This document shows, one piece after another, positions 7,897-16,227 of a DNA stretch of 19,339 bases. How positions within the stretch are numbered: the first letter of the stretch is position 1; each line of letters opens with the position of its first letter. Source of the stretch: CAIKZZ01 sp037443765 (GTDB lineage: Bacteria > Pseudomonadota > Gammaproteobacteria > Steroidobacterales > Steroidobacteraceae); the NCBI GenBank assembly GCA_037443765.1, contig JBBINS010000038.1, positions 1 through 19,339 of the forward strand, given 5' to 3'. The notes below the pieces were generated by a model, which was not told the DNA's origin, made no database searches, and worked only from the letters and a program-made list of their open reading frames with translations. A program made the position numbers and the translations under genes.

Positions 7897-8441
7897 GGCA
7901 CCGCCGGCGGCGGCTCCGGGTCCGGCGCGCGCGGGCCGCGCGCGCGCCGCGACTCGAGCAACGAGTCGAGGATCAGCAGCCCCGCTCCCACCGTGATCGC
8001 CGTGTCGGCGACGTTGAAGGCCGGGAAGTACCAGCGCTCGAACCAGTGGAAGTGGATGAAGTCGATCACGTGGCCGCGCAGCAGCCGGTCGATCGCGTTG
8101 CCGATCGCGCCACCGAGGATCAGCGCGAGGCCGCTCGCGAGCACCGCGCTGCCGGGCGAGCGCAGCCGGAGCAGCCAGACGACGATGCCGACGCTGACCA
8201 GCCCCGCGAGCGCGAGGAACAGGTAGTGCTGCCAGCCCGAGGCATCGCTCAGGAAACTGAACGCCGCGCCCTTGTTGTGCAATCGCGTGATCTCGAGCAC
8301 CGGCAGCAGCGCACGCCGCTCGAACAGTTCGAACTTTGCCACGATCAGCGCCTTGCTGGCCTGGTCGAGCGCGATCACCAGCGCGCTCAGCCACAGCCAG
8401 CGGGCGGCGGTCGTCGACGGCGTCGGCGCCGCTGCGCTCAT
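7893..8441 (-). CDS. lspA: Lipoprotein signal peptidase (signal peptidase II)
   Basis: This gene encodes a 182-residue inner-membrane aspartic peptidase that removes the signal peptide from diacylated prolipoproteins. Four hydrophobic segments are visible (near 14-30, 72-92, 97-115 and 144-162). The catalytic pair is Asp127 (GHVIDF) and Asp146 (FNVADTAI), 19 residues apart as in the Pseudomonas enzyme. The NKGAAFSF motif at 56-63 and GNAIDR at 114-119 are also present. The Pro/Arg-rich tail after about 163 is somewhat long and probably cytosolic. The ATG overlaps the ileS stop as ATGA, and AGGAGG (8452-8447) lies five bases upstream, an excellent ribosome site inside the ileS end. The stop overlaps the ispH GTG. 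Confidence 0.96.
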   Translation of the reverse strand: MSAAAPTPSTTAARWLWLSALVIALDQASKALIVAKFELFERRALLPVLEITRLHNKGAAFSFLSDASGWQHYLFLALAGLVSVGIVVWLLRLRSPGSAVLASGLALILGGAIGNAIDRLLRGHVIDFIHFHWFERWYFPAFNVADTAITVGAGLLILDSLLESRRARGPRAPDPEPPPAVP

Positions 8442-11254
8442 GCGAACCTCCTGGTTTCACCCGGACCCTCGACGTTGCCGGCACAGCGCGCGCAGACCTC
8501 GGGGTGGCGCGGATCGCTGCCGACGTCGGGTCGGAGGTGCCAGCAACGCACGCACTTCTTCCCGGTGCTCGGCCGCACGGCGATGTAGATGCCGGCCTTG
8601 GCGACGCTCGGCGCCGCCGTCGCGTCGGCGGGGCGCGTGGCGGCGTCGTGCAGGCGCGCCTCGGAGGTGATCAGCGCGAAGCGCAGTTCGTCGCCGAGCG
8701 GCGCGAGCCGGGCATGCACGGCGGGCTCCGCCCAGACGTCGACGGCGGCCTCGAGCGAGCCGCCGACCAGCCCCTGGCCGCGCAGCGCCTCGATCTCGCG
8801 GCTGACGTCCGCCTTCAGGGCGACGACGGCGTCCCAGTCGACGCCGCTGGCGACGGTCGCCGGCGGCAGCACGTGCCACTGGGACAGGAACACCGACTCG
8901 GGCCGGCCGGCGGGCAGCGCCTGCCAGATCTCCTCGGCGGTGAACGACAGGATCGGCGCCAGCCAGCGCACCATCGCCTCGGCGATGTGCCACAGCGCGG
9001 TCTGCGCCGAGCGGCGCCCGTGCCCGTCCGCCGGCGTCGTGTAGAGACGGTCCTTGATGACGTCGAGGTAGAACGCGCCGAGGTCGACGACGCAGAAATT
9101 GTGCACCTTCTGGTAGATCAGGTGGAACTCGTAGCTGCGGTAGGCGGCCACGACCTCCTGCTGCAGCGCATGCGCGCGCGCGAGTGCCCAGCGGTCGAGG
9201 TCGACGAGTTCGTCGGGCGCGAGCGCGTGCTCGGCCGGCACGAAGCCGGCGAGGTTGCCGAGCAGGAAGCGCACCGTGTTGCGCATCCGCCGGTACGAGT
9301 CGGCCATGCGCTTGAGGATCTCGTCGGAGACCGCGATCTCGTTCGCGTAGTCGGTCGCGGCGACCCACAGGCGCAGCACGTCGGCGCCCAGCGAGCTGAT
9401 GACCTTCTGCGGCACGATCGTGTTGCCGAGCGATTTCGACATCTTGCGGCCCTTCTCGTCCACGGTGAATCCGTGGGTGAGGACGCCGAGGTAGGGCGCG
9501 TGGCCGTGCATCGCGACCGACGTGAGCAGCGAGGAATGGAACCAGCCGCGGTGCTGGTCGGAGCCCTCTAGGTAGAGCTCGGCGGGCGAACGGATCTCGG
9601 GCCTGAGGTGCGCGACGCACCAGTGCATGACGCCCGAGTCGACCCAGACGTCCATCACGTCGGTCGACTTCTCGTACTCGGCGGCCTCCGCACCGAGCAG
9701 CTCCTCGGGCTGGAGGTCGAACCACGCGTCGATACCGCCCGTCTCGACCCGCGCCGCGACGGCGTCGATCAGCTCGACGGTGCGCGGATGCAGCGCGCCG
9801 CTCTCGCGGTGCAGGAAGAACGGGATCGGTACCCCCCACGTGCGCTGGCGCGAGATGCACCAGTCCGGGCGACTCTCGATCATGCTGTAGATCCGGTTCT
9901 CGCCCCAGCCGGGCGTGAAGCGCACCTTGCGGATCTCGGCGAGTGTCTGCGTGCGCAGGCCCTCCTTCTCCATGCTGATGAACCACTGCGGCGTGGCGCG
10001 GAAGATCACCGGCGTCTTGTGGCGCCAGCAGTGCGGGTAGCTGTGGCGGTACGGCGCGTGCGACAGGAGCCGTCCCGCGGCGGCGAGCACCTCGACTACC
10101 TTGGGATTGGCCTCGAATACCTGCATGCCCGCGAACAGCGGCGTCGACGCGACGAAGCGGCCGTCGCCGCCGACCGGGTTGTCGACCGGCAGACCGTAGC
10201 GCTGGCCGACGATGTAGTCGTCGAGGCCGTGGCCGGGCGCCGTGTGCACGCCGCCGGTACCGGCCTCGAGCGTCACGTGCTCGCCGAGGATCACCGGCAC
10301 CTCGCGGTCGTAGAAGGGGTGGCGGAGCTTCAGCCCCTCGAGCGCTGCGCCCTTGAGGCGCGCGATGACGGCGGAGGCGCCGAAGCCGCCGCGCGCGACG
10401 AGCGCCGGCGCGAGCTCGGAGGCGACGACGAGCGTCTCGACGCCGGCCGGCCACTCGGCGCGGACGAGCGCGTACTCGAGCTCGGGGTGCACGGCGACCG
10501 CCTGGCTCGCCGGCAGCGTCCAGGGCGTGGTCGTCCAGATCACGACGCTCGCCGCCGGAATGTCGCCGGCGTCGACCCCGGCGCGCCGCCCGAGGTCGGC
10601 CGGGTCGACGACCGCGTACCGGACGTCGATGCTCGGGCTCGTGCGCTCCTCGTACTCGACCTCGGCCTCGGCCAGCGACGAGCGGCAGTCGAGGCACCAG
10701 TGCACGGGCTTGTAGCCCTTGTAGATGTGGCCGCGCGCGTAGATGAGCCCGAAGGCCCGCAGCTGCGCCGCCTCGTAGCCGGGCCGCATCGTCAGGTAGG
10801 GATTGTCCCAGTCGCCCATGACGCCGAGCCGCACGAAGTCGACGCGTTGCGCCGCGACCTGCTTGCCGGCGTACTCGCGACACGCGGCGCGGAACGCCTT
10901 CGCGTCGAGCTTGCCGCCGACGCGCCCGTACGTCTTCTCGATCTGGTGCTCGATCGGCAGTCCGTGGCAGTCCCAGCCCGGCACGTACGGCGCGTCGTAG
11001 CCGTCGAGCGTGCGCGACTTGACGACGATGTCCTTGAGGACCTTGTTGACGGCGTGACCGATGTGGATGGCGCCGTTGGCGTACGGCGGGCCATCGGCCA
11101 GGATGAACGTCGGGCGGCCGCGGGCGGCCGCGCGCAGCTTCGCGTAGATCTCGCCGCTCTGCCAGAACTCGAGCCAGCGCGGCTCGCGATTCGCGAGGTC
11201 CGCTTTCATCGGGAAGTCGGTCTGCGGCAGGTTGATGGTGTGCTTGTAGTCCAC
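8438..11254 (-). CDS. ileS: Isoleucyl-tRNA synthetase
   Basis: This gene encodes a 938-residue class I synthetase that charges tRNA-Ile. HIGH is at 64-67, GWDCHGLPIE at 93-102 and KMSKS at 604-608. The editing domain lies between about 200 and 400, including TTTPWTLPAS at 241-250. A C-terminal zinc finger uses Cys901, Cys904, Cys921 and Cys924. The length matches the bacterial form with the C-terminal zinc domain. The start codon is GTG (11254-11252), giving the conserved DYKHTINLPQTDFPMKADL start; the next ATG at residue 16 would cut this off. ribF ends 11 bases upstream and lspA overlaps the stop by four bases, so the gene lies within one probable message, murJ-ribF-ileS-lspA-ispH. Confidence 0.98.
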   Translation of the reverse strand: MDYKHTINLPQTDFPMKADLANREPRWLEFWQSGEIYAKLRAAARGRPTFILADGPPYANGAIHIGHAVNKVLKDIVVKSRTLDGYDAPYVPGWDCHGLPIEHQIEKTYGRVGGKLDAKAFRAACREYAGKQVAAQRVDFVRLGVMGDWDNPYLTMRPGYEAAQLRAFGLIYARGHIYKGYKPVHWCLDCRSSLAEAEVEYEERTSPSIDVRYAVVDPADLGRRAGVDAGDIPAASVVIWTTTPWTLPASQAVAVHPELEYALVRAEWPAGVETLVVASELAPALVARGGFGASAVIARLKGAALEGLKLRHPFYDREVPVILGEHVTLEAGTGGVHTAPGHGLDDYIVGQRYGLPVDNPVGGDGRFVASTPLFAGMQVFEANPKVVEVLAAAGRLLSHAPYRHSYPHCWRHKTPVIFRATPQWFISMEKEGLRTQTLAEIRKVRFTPGWGENRIYSMIESRPDWCISRQRTWGVPIPFFLHRESGALHPRTVELIDAVAARVETGGIDAWFDLQPEELLGAEAAEYEKSTDVMDVWVDSGVMHWCVAHLRPEIRSPAELYLEGSDQHRGWFHSSLLTSVAMHGHAPYLGVLTHGFTVDEKGRKMSKSLGNTIVPQKVISSLGADVLRLWVAATDYANEIAVSDEILKRMADSYRRMRNTVRFLLGNLAGFVPAEHALAPDELVDLDRWALARAHALQQEVVAAYRSYEFHLIYQKVHNFCVVDLGAFYLDVIKDRLYTTPADGHGRRSAQTALWHIAEAMVRWLAPILSFTAEEIWQALPAGRPESVFLSQWHVLPPATVASGVDWDAVVALKADVSREIEALRGQGLVGGSLEAAVDVWAEPAVHARLAPLGDELRFALITSEARLHDAATRPADATAAPSVAKAGIYIAVRPSTGKKCVRCWHLRPDVGSDPRHPEVCARCAGNVEGPGETRRFA

Positions 11255-11265
11255 TTCGGCTCTCG

Positions 11266-12204
11266 TCAGGCGGCCCGGGCCGCAAGGATCTCACGGGCGC
11301 GGGTCGCGTCGGCGTGCATCTGTGCCACCAACGCGTCGAGCGACGGGAATTTCTCCTCGTCGCGCAGCTTCGCGACGAAGTCGACCGACAGGCGGCGGCC
11401 GTACAGGTCGCCGTCGAAGTCGAAAACATGCACCTCGAGCAGCGTCTCGCCGCCGCCGACCGTCGGGCGGGTGCCGAGCGAGGCCACCGCCGCGGTCGCC
11501 GGGCGACCGTCGATGCCGCGCACCTCGACCGCGAACACGCCGCCGAGCGGCGTCGCGCGACGGTGGAGCCGCAGGTTCGCGGTCGGGTAGCCGAGCCTGC
11601 GGCCGAGCTGCTGGCCGTAGATGACACGGCCACTCATCGCGTACGGGCGGCCGAGCAGGCGCTCGGCGCCTGCGAGGTCGCCGGCGCCGAGCGCGGCGCG
11701 CACGCGCGTGCTCGACACCCGCGCGGCGTCGGCGGTGACGCTCGGCAGCGCGACGACCTCGAAGCCGGCGCGCGCACCCGCGGCCGTGAGGGTCTCGATG
11801 GTGCCCGCACGCCGGCAGCCGAATCGAAAGCCGTCGCCGACGACCACGTGCCGGGCGTCGAGGCCGCGGCACAGGACCTGCTCGACGAAGCCCTCGGCCG
11901 ACAGCTGCTGCAGGTGCGCGTCGAAGCGCATCACGACCAGCCGCTCGACGCCGAGCGCATCGAGCGCGGCGCATTTCTCGCCGAGCCGCATGAGCCGCGG
12001 CGGCGCCGCCGCCGGGTCGAAGTACTCGCGCGGGTGCGGCTCGAAGGTCAGCACCGCGAGCCGCGCACCGGTCGCGCTCGCGCGTTCGCGCGCCGCGCGC
12101 ACGAGCGCCTGGTGGCCGAGGTGCACGCCGTCGAAATTGCCGATCGCCACCGCCATCCCGCGGCCGTCAGCCTTGCAATTCCTGAGCCCGCGGAAGAGGT
12201 GCAT
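11266..12204 (-). CDS. ribF: Bifunctional riboflavin kinase / FAD synthetase
   Basis: This gene encodes a 312-residue enzyme making FMN from riboflavin and then FAD. The N-terminal adenylyltransferase domain has GNFDGVHLGH at 22-31, VVGDGFRFGCRRAG at 121-134 and SSTRVR at 164-169. The C-terminal kinase domain has GYPTAN at 205-210 and a conserved strand pair ending in LEVHVFDFDGDLYG. The length equals the Escherichia coli protein within one residue. The frame is open further upstream into murJ, but homology starts at MHLFRGL, so ATG 12204 is used; its ribosome site is weak. It lies 35 bases after the murJ stop and 11 bases before the ileS start, so the genes are probably co-transcribed. RibF next to ileS is the classic gammaproteobacterial order. 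Confidence 0.97.
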   Translation of the reverse strand: MHLFRGLRNCKADGRGMAVAIGNFDGVHLGHQALVRAARERASATGARLAVLTFEPHPREYFDPAAAPPRLMRLGEKCAALDALGVERLVVMRFDAHLQQLSAEGFVEQVLCRGLDARHVVVGDGFRFGCRRAGTIETLTAAGARAGFEVVALPSVTADAARVSSTRVRAALGAGDLAGAERLLGRPYAMSGRVIYGQQLGRRLGYPTANLRLHRRATPLGGVFAVEVRGIDGRPATAAVASLGTRPTVGGGETLLEVHVFDFDGDLYGRRLSVDFVAKLRDEEKFPSLDALVAQMHADATRAREILAARAA

Positions 12205-12239
12205 GGGTGCTTGCGATGCGCCGCGCCGAAAGCCGGTGA

Positions 12240-13796
12240 TTATACGGCCCGCAGATCGCGGTACCGGAGCCCGGCGAGCCACAGCGCCGCGCCGTACACG
12301 GCGCCGCCGCCCGCCACGCACAGGCCGAGGTGCAGGACCCGCACCGGGGCGCGCCAGGCGGTCCAGTCGGCCCAGGTGCCTCCGGCCCACCACAGGAACG
12401 CCGCCATCGCGACGTTGGCCACGAGCATCTGCCCGGCGAGGCGCCGCCATTGCGGCGACGGCACGTAGACCCCGGCGCGCCGGAGGCCGCGGTACAGGAT
12501 CCAGGTGTTGACGTAGGCGCCGATGCCGGTCGCGAGCGCCAGCAGCGCATGCGGCGCGGGCACACCTATGCGGCTCGCCGGGAACACGAACAGGACGTTG
12601 AAGGCCATCGTGACGGAGAGCGAGATGACGCCGGCCCGGACCGCCGGGCCGACGATCTGGCGGGCGAAATAGCCCGGCGCCAGCACCTTGACCAGGCTGA
12701 AGCCCATCAGGCCGAGCGCGTAGGCCATCAGCGCGATCGACGTCATCCAGACGTCGTGGACGTTGAACCGGCCGTAGCCGTAGAGCGTGGCGTTCAGGGG
12801 CCCGGCCAGCATGAACAGCCCGACCGCGGCCGGCAGCGACACGAGGCAGGTCAGACGCAGGCCCCAGTCGAGCGTCGAGTTGAAATGCGCGGGCGTGTCC
12901 TCGGCGTGGTGCGCCGACAGCCGCGGCAGGATCACCGTCGCCAGAGCGATCGAAAACACGCCCATCGGGAACTCGACCAGCCGGTCGGCGTAGTAGTTCC
13001 AGGAGATGCTGCCGGTGACGAGGAACGAGGCGATCCAGGTGTCGAGCAGGATCGACACCTGCGCCACCGACGAGCCGAAGATGCCCGGCAGCATCAGCCG
13101 GCCGACGCGCCGCACGCCCTCGTTCGACCAGGCCCAGCGCGGCCGGGCCAGCAGGCCGAGGCGCGCGAGGCCGCGGAACTGCGCCAGCAGCTGGACGATG
13201 CCGGCGACGAACACGCCGATCGCGAGCGCGAGCCCGGGCTTTGCGAAATGCGGCGCGACGACCGCCGCGAAGATGATCATCACGACGTTGAGGATCACCG
13301 GGTTGAATGCCGCGGTGCCGAACTTGCCGTAGCTGTTGAGGACCCCGGCGCCGAGCGCCGTCAGCGAGATGAAGAAGATGTAGGGGAACGTCCAGCGCAG
13401 CATCTCGACGGCGAGATCGTGCCGCGTGCCGGCCGGATCGAAGCCGGGGGCGAACAGGTAGATGACCACCGGCGCCGCGACGACGCCGACCGCCGTCACC
13501 GCGAGCAGCAGCAGGCCGAGCGTACCCGTCACGCCCGCGACCAGCGCCTCGACCTCCGCAGGCTCGCGCTTCAGCCGGTACTCGGACACGACCGGCACGA
13601 AGGCCTGCGAGAAGGCCCCCTCGGCGGTGATCCGCCGCAGGAAGTTCGGGATCTTGAACGCGACCAGAAAGGCGTCCATCGCCGGGCTCGCGCCGAGCAT
13701 TGCGGCGTAGACGGTCTCGCGGACGACCCCGGTGAGACGCGACACGAGGGTCATCGCGCCCACGATCGAGGTACTGCGGAGGAAGCCGCCCTTCAT
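12240..13796 (-). CDS. murJ: Lipid II flippase MurJ
   Basis: This gene encodes a 518-residue inner-membrane protein of the MOP superfamily that flips the peptidoglycan precursor lipid II to the periplasmic face. Many long hydrophobic segments run through the whole length, consistent with 14 helices. The N-terminal motif around SRLTGVVRET and AMDAFLVAFKIPNFLRRI contains Arg20, Arg26, Asp41 and Arg54. These line up with Escherichia coli Arg18, Arg24, Asp39 and Arg52, residues known to matter for function. EGAFSQAFVP follows at 59-68. ATG 13796 aligns with known starts, although no strong ribosome site precedes it. A TATAGT at 13834-13829 could be a -10 box, but no -35 is visible. It diverges from rpsT and leads the ribF-ileS-lspA-ispH run. 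Confidence 0.97.
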   Translation of the reverse strand: MKGGFLRSTSIVGAMTLVSRLTGVVRETVYAAMLGASPAMDAFLVAFKIPNFLRRITAEGAFSQAFVPVVSEYRLKREPAEVEALVAGVTGTLGLLLLAVTAVGVVAAPVVIYLFAPGFDPAGTRHDLAVEMLRWTFPYIFFISLTALGAGVLNSYGKFGTAAFNPVILNVVMIIFAAVVAPHFAKPGLALAIGVFVAGIVQLLAQFRGLARLGLLARPRWAWSNEGVRRVGRLMLPGIFGSSVAQVSILLDTWIASFLVTGSISWNYYADRLVEFPMGVFSIALATVILPRLSAHHAEDTPAHFNSTLDWGLRLTCLVSLPAAVGLFMLAGPLNATLYGYGRFNVHDVWMTSIALMAYALGLMGFSLVKVLAPGYFARQIVGPAVRAGVISLSVTMAFNVLFVFPASRIGVPAPHALLALATGIGAYVNTWILYRGLRRAGVYVPSPQWRRLAGQMLVANVAMAAFLWWAGGTWADWTAWRAPVRVLHLGLCVAGGGAVYGAALWLAGLRYRDLRAV

Positions 13797-13850
13797 CGGG
13801 TCCAGGTCGAGAGGTTCATCGGCCGGGCACTATACCGGGCCTGCCGGCCC

Positions 13851-13864
13851 CCGGCCCGGGCCGG
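13851..13864. repeat. Perfect 14-base GC palindrome between murJ and rpsT
   Basis: CCGGCCCGGGCCGG is its own reverse complement. It lies inside a longer run of GGCC-rich sequence in the divergent murJ/rpsT spacer, just upstream of the rpsT -35 box. It could be a protein-binding site or simple GC bias; nothing else supports a role. Confidence 0.4.
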
Positions 13865-13876
13865 CCGCCGATAAAA

Positions 13877-13905
13877 TTGACAGAAATTGCACGGATCAGC
13901 AAAAT
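13877..13905 (+). promoter_or_regulatory. Promoter of rpsT
   Basis: A perfect -35 TTGACA at 13877-13882 and a CAAAAT -10 box at 13900-13905 (four of six consensus bases) are separated by 17 bases. An A-rich ATAAAA just upstream at 13871-13876 may act as an UP element. The start of transcription would be near 13912, giving a leader of about 34 bases before the TTG start. Confidence 0.75.
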
Positions 13906-13945
13906 AGCGGGCTCAGTTTCGAGTCCTTATCCGAGGTCCGGTCCC

Positions 13946-14209
13946 TTGGCCAACATCAAGTCCGCAGAGAAGCGCGCCCGCCAGAACGTGGTCCGCCGCG
14001 CGCACAACATGACGCTGCGTTCCAAGATGCGCTCCGCCATCAAGAAGGCGCGCGCCGCGATCGCCACCGGCGAGAAGGCCGGCGCCCAGGCCGCCGTGAA
14101 GGCCGCCGTGCCGGTCATCGATTCGATGGTCAACAAGGGCATCATTCACCGCAGCACGGCTGCCCGCCACAAGAGCCGCCTGTCGGCGCTCGTCAAGGCG
14201 CTGAAGTAA
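13946..14209 (+). CDS. rpsT: 30S ribosomal protein S20
   Basis: This gene encodes an 87-residue, very basic protein that binds 16S rRNA early in small-subunit assembly. It begins (M)ANIKSAEKRARQN, matching the Escherichia coli start, and ends AARHKSRLSALVKALK. The length equals the Escherichia coli protein. The start codon is TTG at 13946-13948, preceded by GAGG nine bases upstream. Escherichia coli rpsT also starts with UUG, which is part of its translational self-control. The in-frame ATG at 13877 is rejected because it overlaps the -35 box and would add 23 non-homologous residues. A terminator follows after 39 bases. Confidence 0.97.
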   Translation: MANIKSAEKRARQNVVRRAHNMTLRSKMRSAIKKARAAIATGEKAGAQAAVKAAVPVIDSMVNKGIIHRSTAARHKSRLSALVKALK

Positions 14210-14248
14210 CACTGCCGCCGCCTCCCCCCGGGGAGGCCGGACGCCACG

Positions 14249-14278
14249 CGGGCCGGTCACTGACCGGCCCGTTTCGTT
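14249..14278 (+). terminator. Terminator of rpsT
   Basis: CGGGCCGGT at 14249-14257 pairs with ACCGGCCCG at 14263-14271 around CACTG, and TTTCGTTT follows. It ends exactly where the convergent obgE stop codon begins, so the spacer is compact. On the minus strand no T-run follows the stem, so it is directional for rpsT. Confidence 0.85.
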
Positions 14279-15319
14279 TCAGGCCGGCTCGTCGTCGGGC
14301 ACCGGAGGCGCGAGCTCCTCAAGGCGGCGCATCAGCGCCTCGACGAGCTCCCGGGTGCCTGCACCGGTCACGGCGGAGACGCGGTAGGTCGGGCCCTTGA
14401 AGCGCAGGCGACGGACGATGTTGCGGCAGCGCGCGTCGGCCTCCTCCGGCGGCAGCAGGTCGATCTTGTTGAGCACCAGCCAGCGCTCGCGCTTGCCGAG
14501 CTCGGGGCTGAACTTCTTGAGCTCGCCGATGATCGCGCGCGCGTCCTTGACCGGGTCCGCATCCGGGTCCGGCGGCAGGATGTCCACGAGGTGCAACAGC
14601 ACCCGGGTCCGCTGCAAATGCTTGAGGAAGCGGATGCCGAGCCCGGCGCCGTCGGCGGCCCCCTCGATCAGGCCAGGGATGTCGGCCATCACGAAGCTGC
14701 GGCCCATGCCGACGCTGACGACGCCGAGATTCGGGTACAGCGTCGTGAACGGGTAGTCCGCCACCTTCGGGCGCGCCGCGGAGACGGCACGGATCAGCGT
14801 CGACTTGCCCGCGTTCGGCAGCCCGAGAAGGCCGACGTCCGCGATCACACGCATCTCGAGGCGCAGCACGCGCTTCTCGCCCGGCAGGCCGGGCATCGAC
14901 TTGCGCGGCGCGCGGTTCGTGCTCGACTTGAAGCGGGTGTTGCCCCAGCCGCCCTTGCCGCCGCGGGCCACGAGCACCGTGTCACCGGCCGCGAGCAGGT
15001 CGCCGAGCTGCTCCTGGGTCTCGTCGTCGAGGACCGTCGTGCCGACCGGCACCAGCACGTAGAGGTCCTCGCCGCCCGCCCCGGTGCAGTCGTTGCTGCT
15101 GCCGGCGGTCCCGGACTGCGCCTTGAACGTGCGCTGGATCCTGAAGTCCGCGAGCGTGTTGATGCCTTGTTGGGCGCGCAGGTAGACGCTGCCGCCGAGG
15201 CCGCCATCGCCACCGTCCGGGCCGCCGAACGGCACGAACTTCTCGCGGCGGAAGCTGGCGCAGCCGCGCCCGCCGTGACCGGCCTGGACCCTGACGAGGG
15301 CTTCGTCGACGAATTTCAT
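14279..15319 (-). CDS. obgE: Obg-family GTPase (CgtA)
   Basis: This gene encodes a 346-residue GTPase that associates with the large ribosomal subunit and controls its assembly and stress responses. The glycine-rich Obg domain spans 1-158 (for example GGPDGGDGGLGGSVYL at 32-47). The G domain follows with the P-loop GLPNAGKST at 166-174, G3 DIPG at 213-216, G4 NKID at 284-287 and G5 SAVTGAG at 315-321. The length is usual for the proteobacterial form with a short acidic tail. ATG 15319 is well supported by homology, although the ribosome site is weak. It normally follows rplU-rpmA directly; here a GNAT acetyltransferase gene and a terminator intervene. The proB gene found next to it in Pseudomonas is absent, and rpsT is convergent instead. 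Confidence 0.97.
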   Translation of the reverse strand: MKFVDEALVRVQAGHGGRGCASFRREKFVPFGGPDGGDGGLGGSVYLRAQQGINTLADFRIQRTFKAQSGTAGSSNDCTGAGGEDLYVLVPVGTTVLDDETQEQLGDLLAAGDTVLVARGGKGGWGNTRFKSSTNRAPRKSMPGLPGEKRVLRLEMRVIADVGLLGLPNAGKSTLIRAVSAARPKVADYPFTTLYPNLGVVSVGMGRSFVMADIPGLIEGAADGAGLGIRFLKHLQRTRVLLHLVDILPPDPDADPVKDARAIIGELKKFSPELGKRERWLVLNKIDLLPPEEADARCRNIVRRLRFKGPTYRVSAVTGAGTRELVEALMRRLEELAPPVPDDEPA

Positions 15320-15386
15320 ACGGGCAGTCTAGCGCCGTCCGCGCGACGGGACCGGACTCGCGGGCGCCGGCGCGTACGGACCGCAG

Positions 15387-15845
15387 TCACAGCGCGAGGT
15401 GCAGGAACTGGTTGAAGTCGCTCTTGACATAGTCGGCGAACGCTTCGCCGTCGACGAAGCCGCGCTTGCGGTAGAGGGCCACTGCCGGCTCGAAAGCCGG
15501 TCCGCTGCCGGTCTCGAGGCTGAGGCGCGCGAGGCCGCGACGACGGGCCTCGGCGATCACGTGCTCGAGCAGCGCCGCCGCCACGCCCTGCCGCAGGCAG
15601 GCGGGGTGGGTCCGCATCGACTTCAGCTCGCCGGCGCCGCCACCGAGCTCCTTGAGGGCGCACATGCCGGCGATCGTGTCGCCGGCCCACGCGGTCCACA
15701 CCGCGACGCCCGGAACCGTCAGCCCAGACTGGTCGAGCGCAAAGACGTGGCCCGGGGGCGAGTGGGCGTGCAGGCCGGCGAGGTGCAGGGCCACCAGCGC
15801 ACGGGCGGCGTCACCGGAAAGATCGTCCTGCCGGATCGTGAACAT
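15387..15845 (-). CDS. GNAT-family N-acetyltransferase
   Basis: This gene encodes a 152-residue single-domain acetyltransferase. It has the family pattern GELKSMRTHPACLRQGVAAA at 72-91, with the acetyl-CoA pyrophosphate loop around RQGVAA, then LSLETGS at 108-114 and ALYRKRGF at 123-130. It resembles the YsnE/PatB-like group of small GNAT proteins. The substrate is unknown; it may be an amine, an amino acid or a protein. ATG 15845 is preferred over the earlier ATG at 15884, because GGAGAGGGG lies just upstream and homology begins at MFTIRQDDL; the longer form would also overlap the rpmA terminator. It sits between rpmA and obgE, 67 bases before obgE, and may be read with it. Its placement inside this conserved block is unusual. 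Confidence 0.9.
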   Translation of the reverse strand: MFTIRQDDLSGDAARALVALHLAGLHAHSPPGHVFALDQSGLTVPGVAVWTAWAGDTIAGMCALKELGGGAGELKSMRTHPACLRQGVAAALLEHVIAEARRRGLARLSLETGSGPAFEPAVALYRKRGFVDGEAFADYVKSDFNQFLHLAL

Positions 15846-15881
15846 CGCGCGCACCCCTCTCCCGCCTCGCGATCGCGACCC

Positions 15882-15915
15882 CAAAACGAAAAACCCCGGC
15901 GCCGGGCCGGGGTTT
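15882..15915 (-). terminator. Intrinsic terminator of rplU-rpmA
   Basis: Read on the minus strand, AAACCCCGG (15915-15907) pairs with CCGGGGTTT (15899-15891) around a seven-base loop, and the RNA continues UUUUUCGUUUU. This is a textbook intrinsic terminator. It lies 24 bases after the rpmA stop and separates the ribosomal protein message from the GNAT and obgE genes. Confidence 0.9.
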
Positions 15916-15938
15916 CGCGGCGCGACGGCCCCGGGCTC

Positions 15939-16196
15939 TCAGTCCGCGAGGACGCTGACGAAGGTGCGCTGCTCGGCACCCTTCTTGGCGAACGCGACCT
16001 TGCCGGTCACGAGCGCGAACAGCGTGTGGTCGGTGCCGACGCCGACGTTGCGGCCGGCCTTGTAGAGCGTGCCGCGCTGCCGGACGAGGATGTTGCCGGC
16101 AAGGACCTGCTCACCGCCGAAGCGCTTGACGCCGAGGCGCTTCGAGTGCGAATCGCGGCCGTTCTTGGTACTGCCGCCTGCCTTTTTATGTGCCAT
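15939..16196 (-). CDS. rpmA: 50S ribosomal protein L27
   Basis: This gene encodes an 85-residue basic protein whose N-terminus reaches the peptidyl-transferase centre. The start MAHKKAGGSTKNGRDSHSKR and GGEQVLAGNILVRQRG are strongly conserved, and the length matches Escherichia coli L27. There is no extra N-terminal segment of the kind cleaved in Firmicutes. It follows rplU after 31 bases and is closed by an intrinsic terminator. Confidence 0.98.
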   Translation of the reverse strand: MAHKKAGGSTKNGRDSHSKRLGVKRFGGEQVLAGNILVRQRGTLYKAGRNVGVGTDHTLFALVTGKVAFAKKGAEQRTFVSVLAD

Positions 16197-16227
16197 GGGT
16201 GTGGACTCCGTTGCGGGGGACCGCGGC

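Noticed and set aside
8457..11633. A 1058-codon frame on the same strand as ileS, and a 660-codon plus-strand frame at 9608-11590
   Set aside because: Both overlap the full ileS gene, lack any recognisable motif and have the biased composition of shadow frames.
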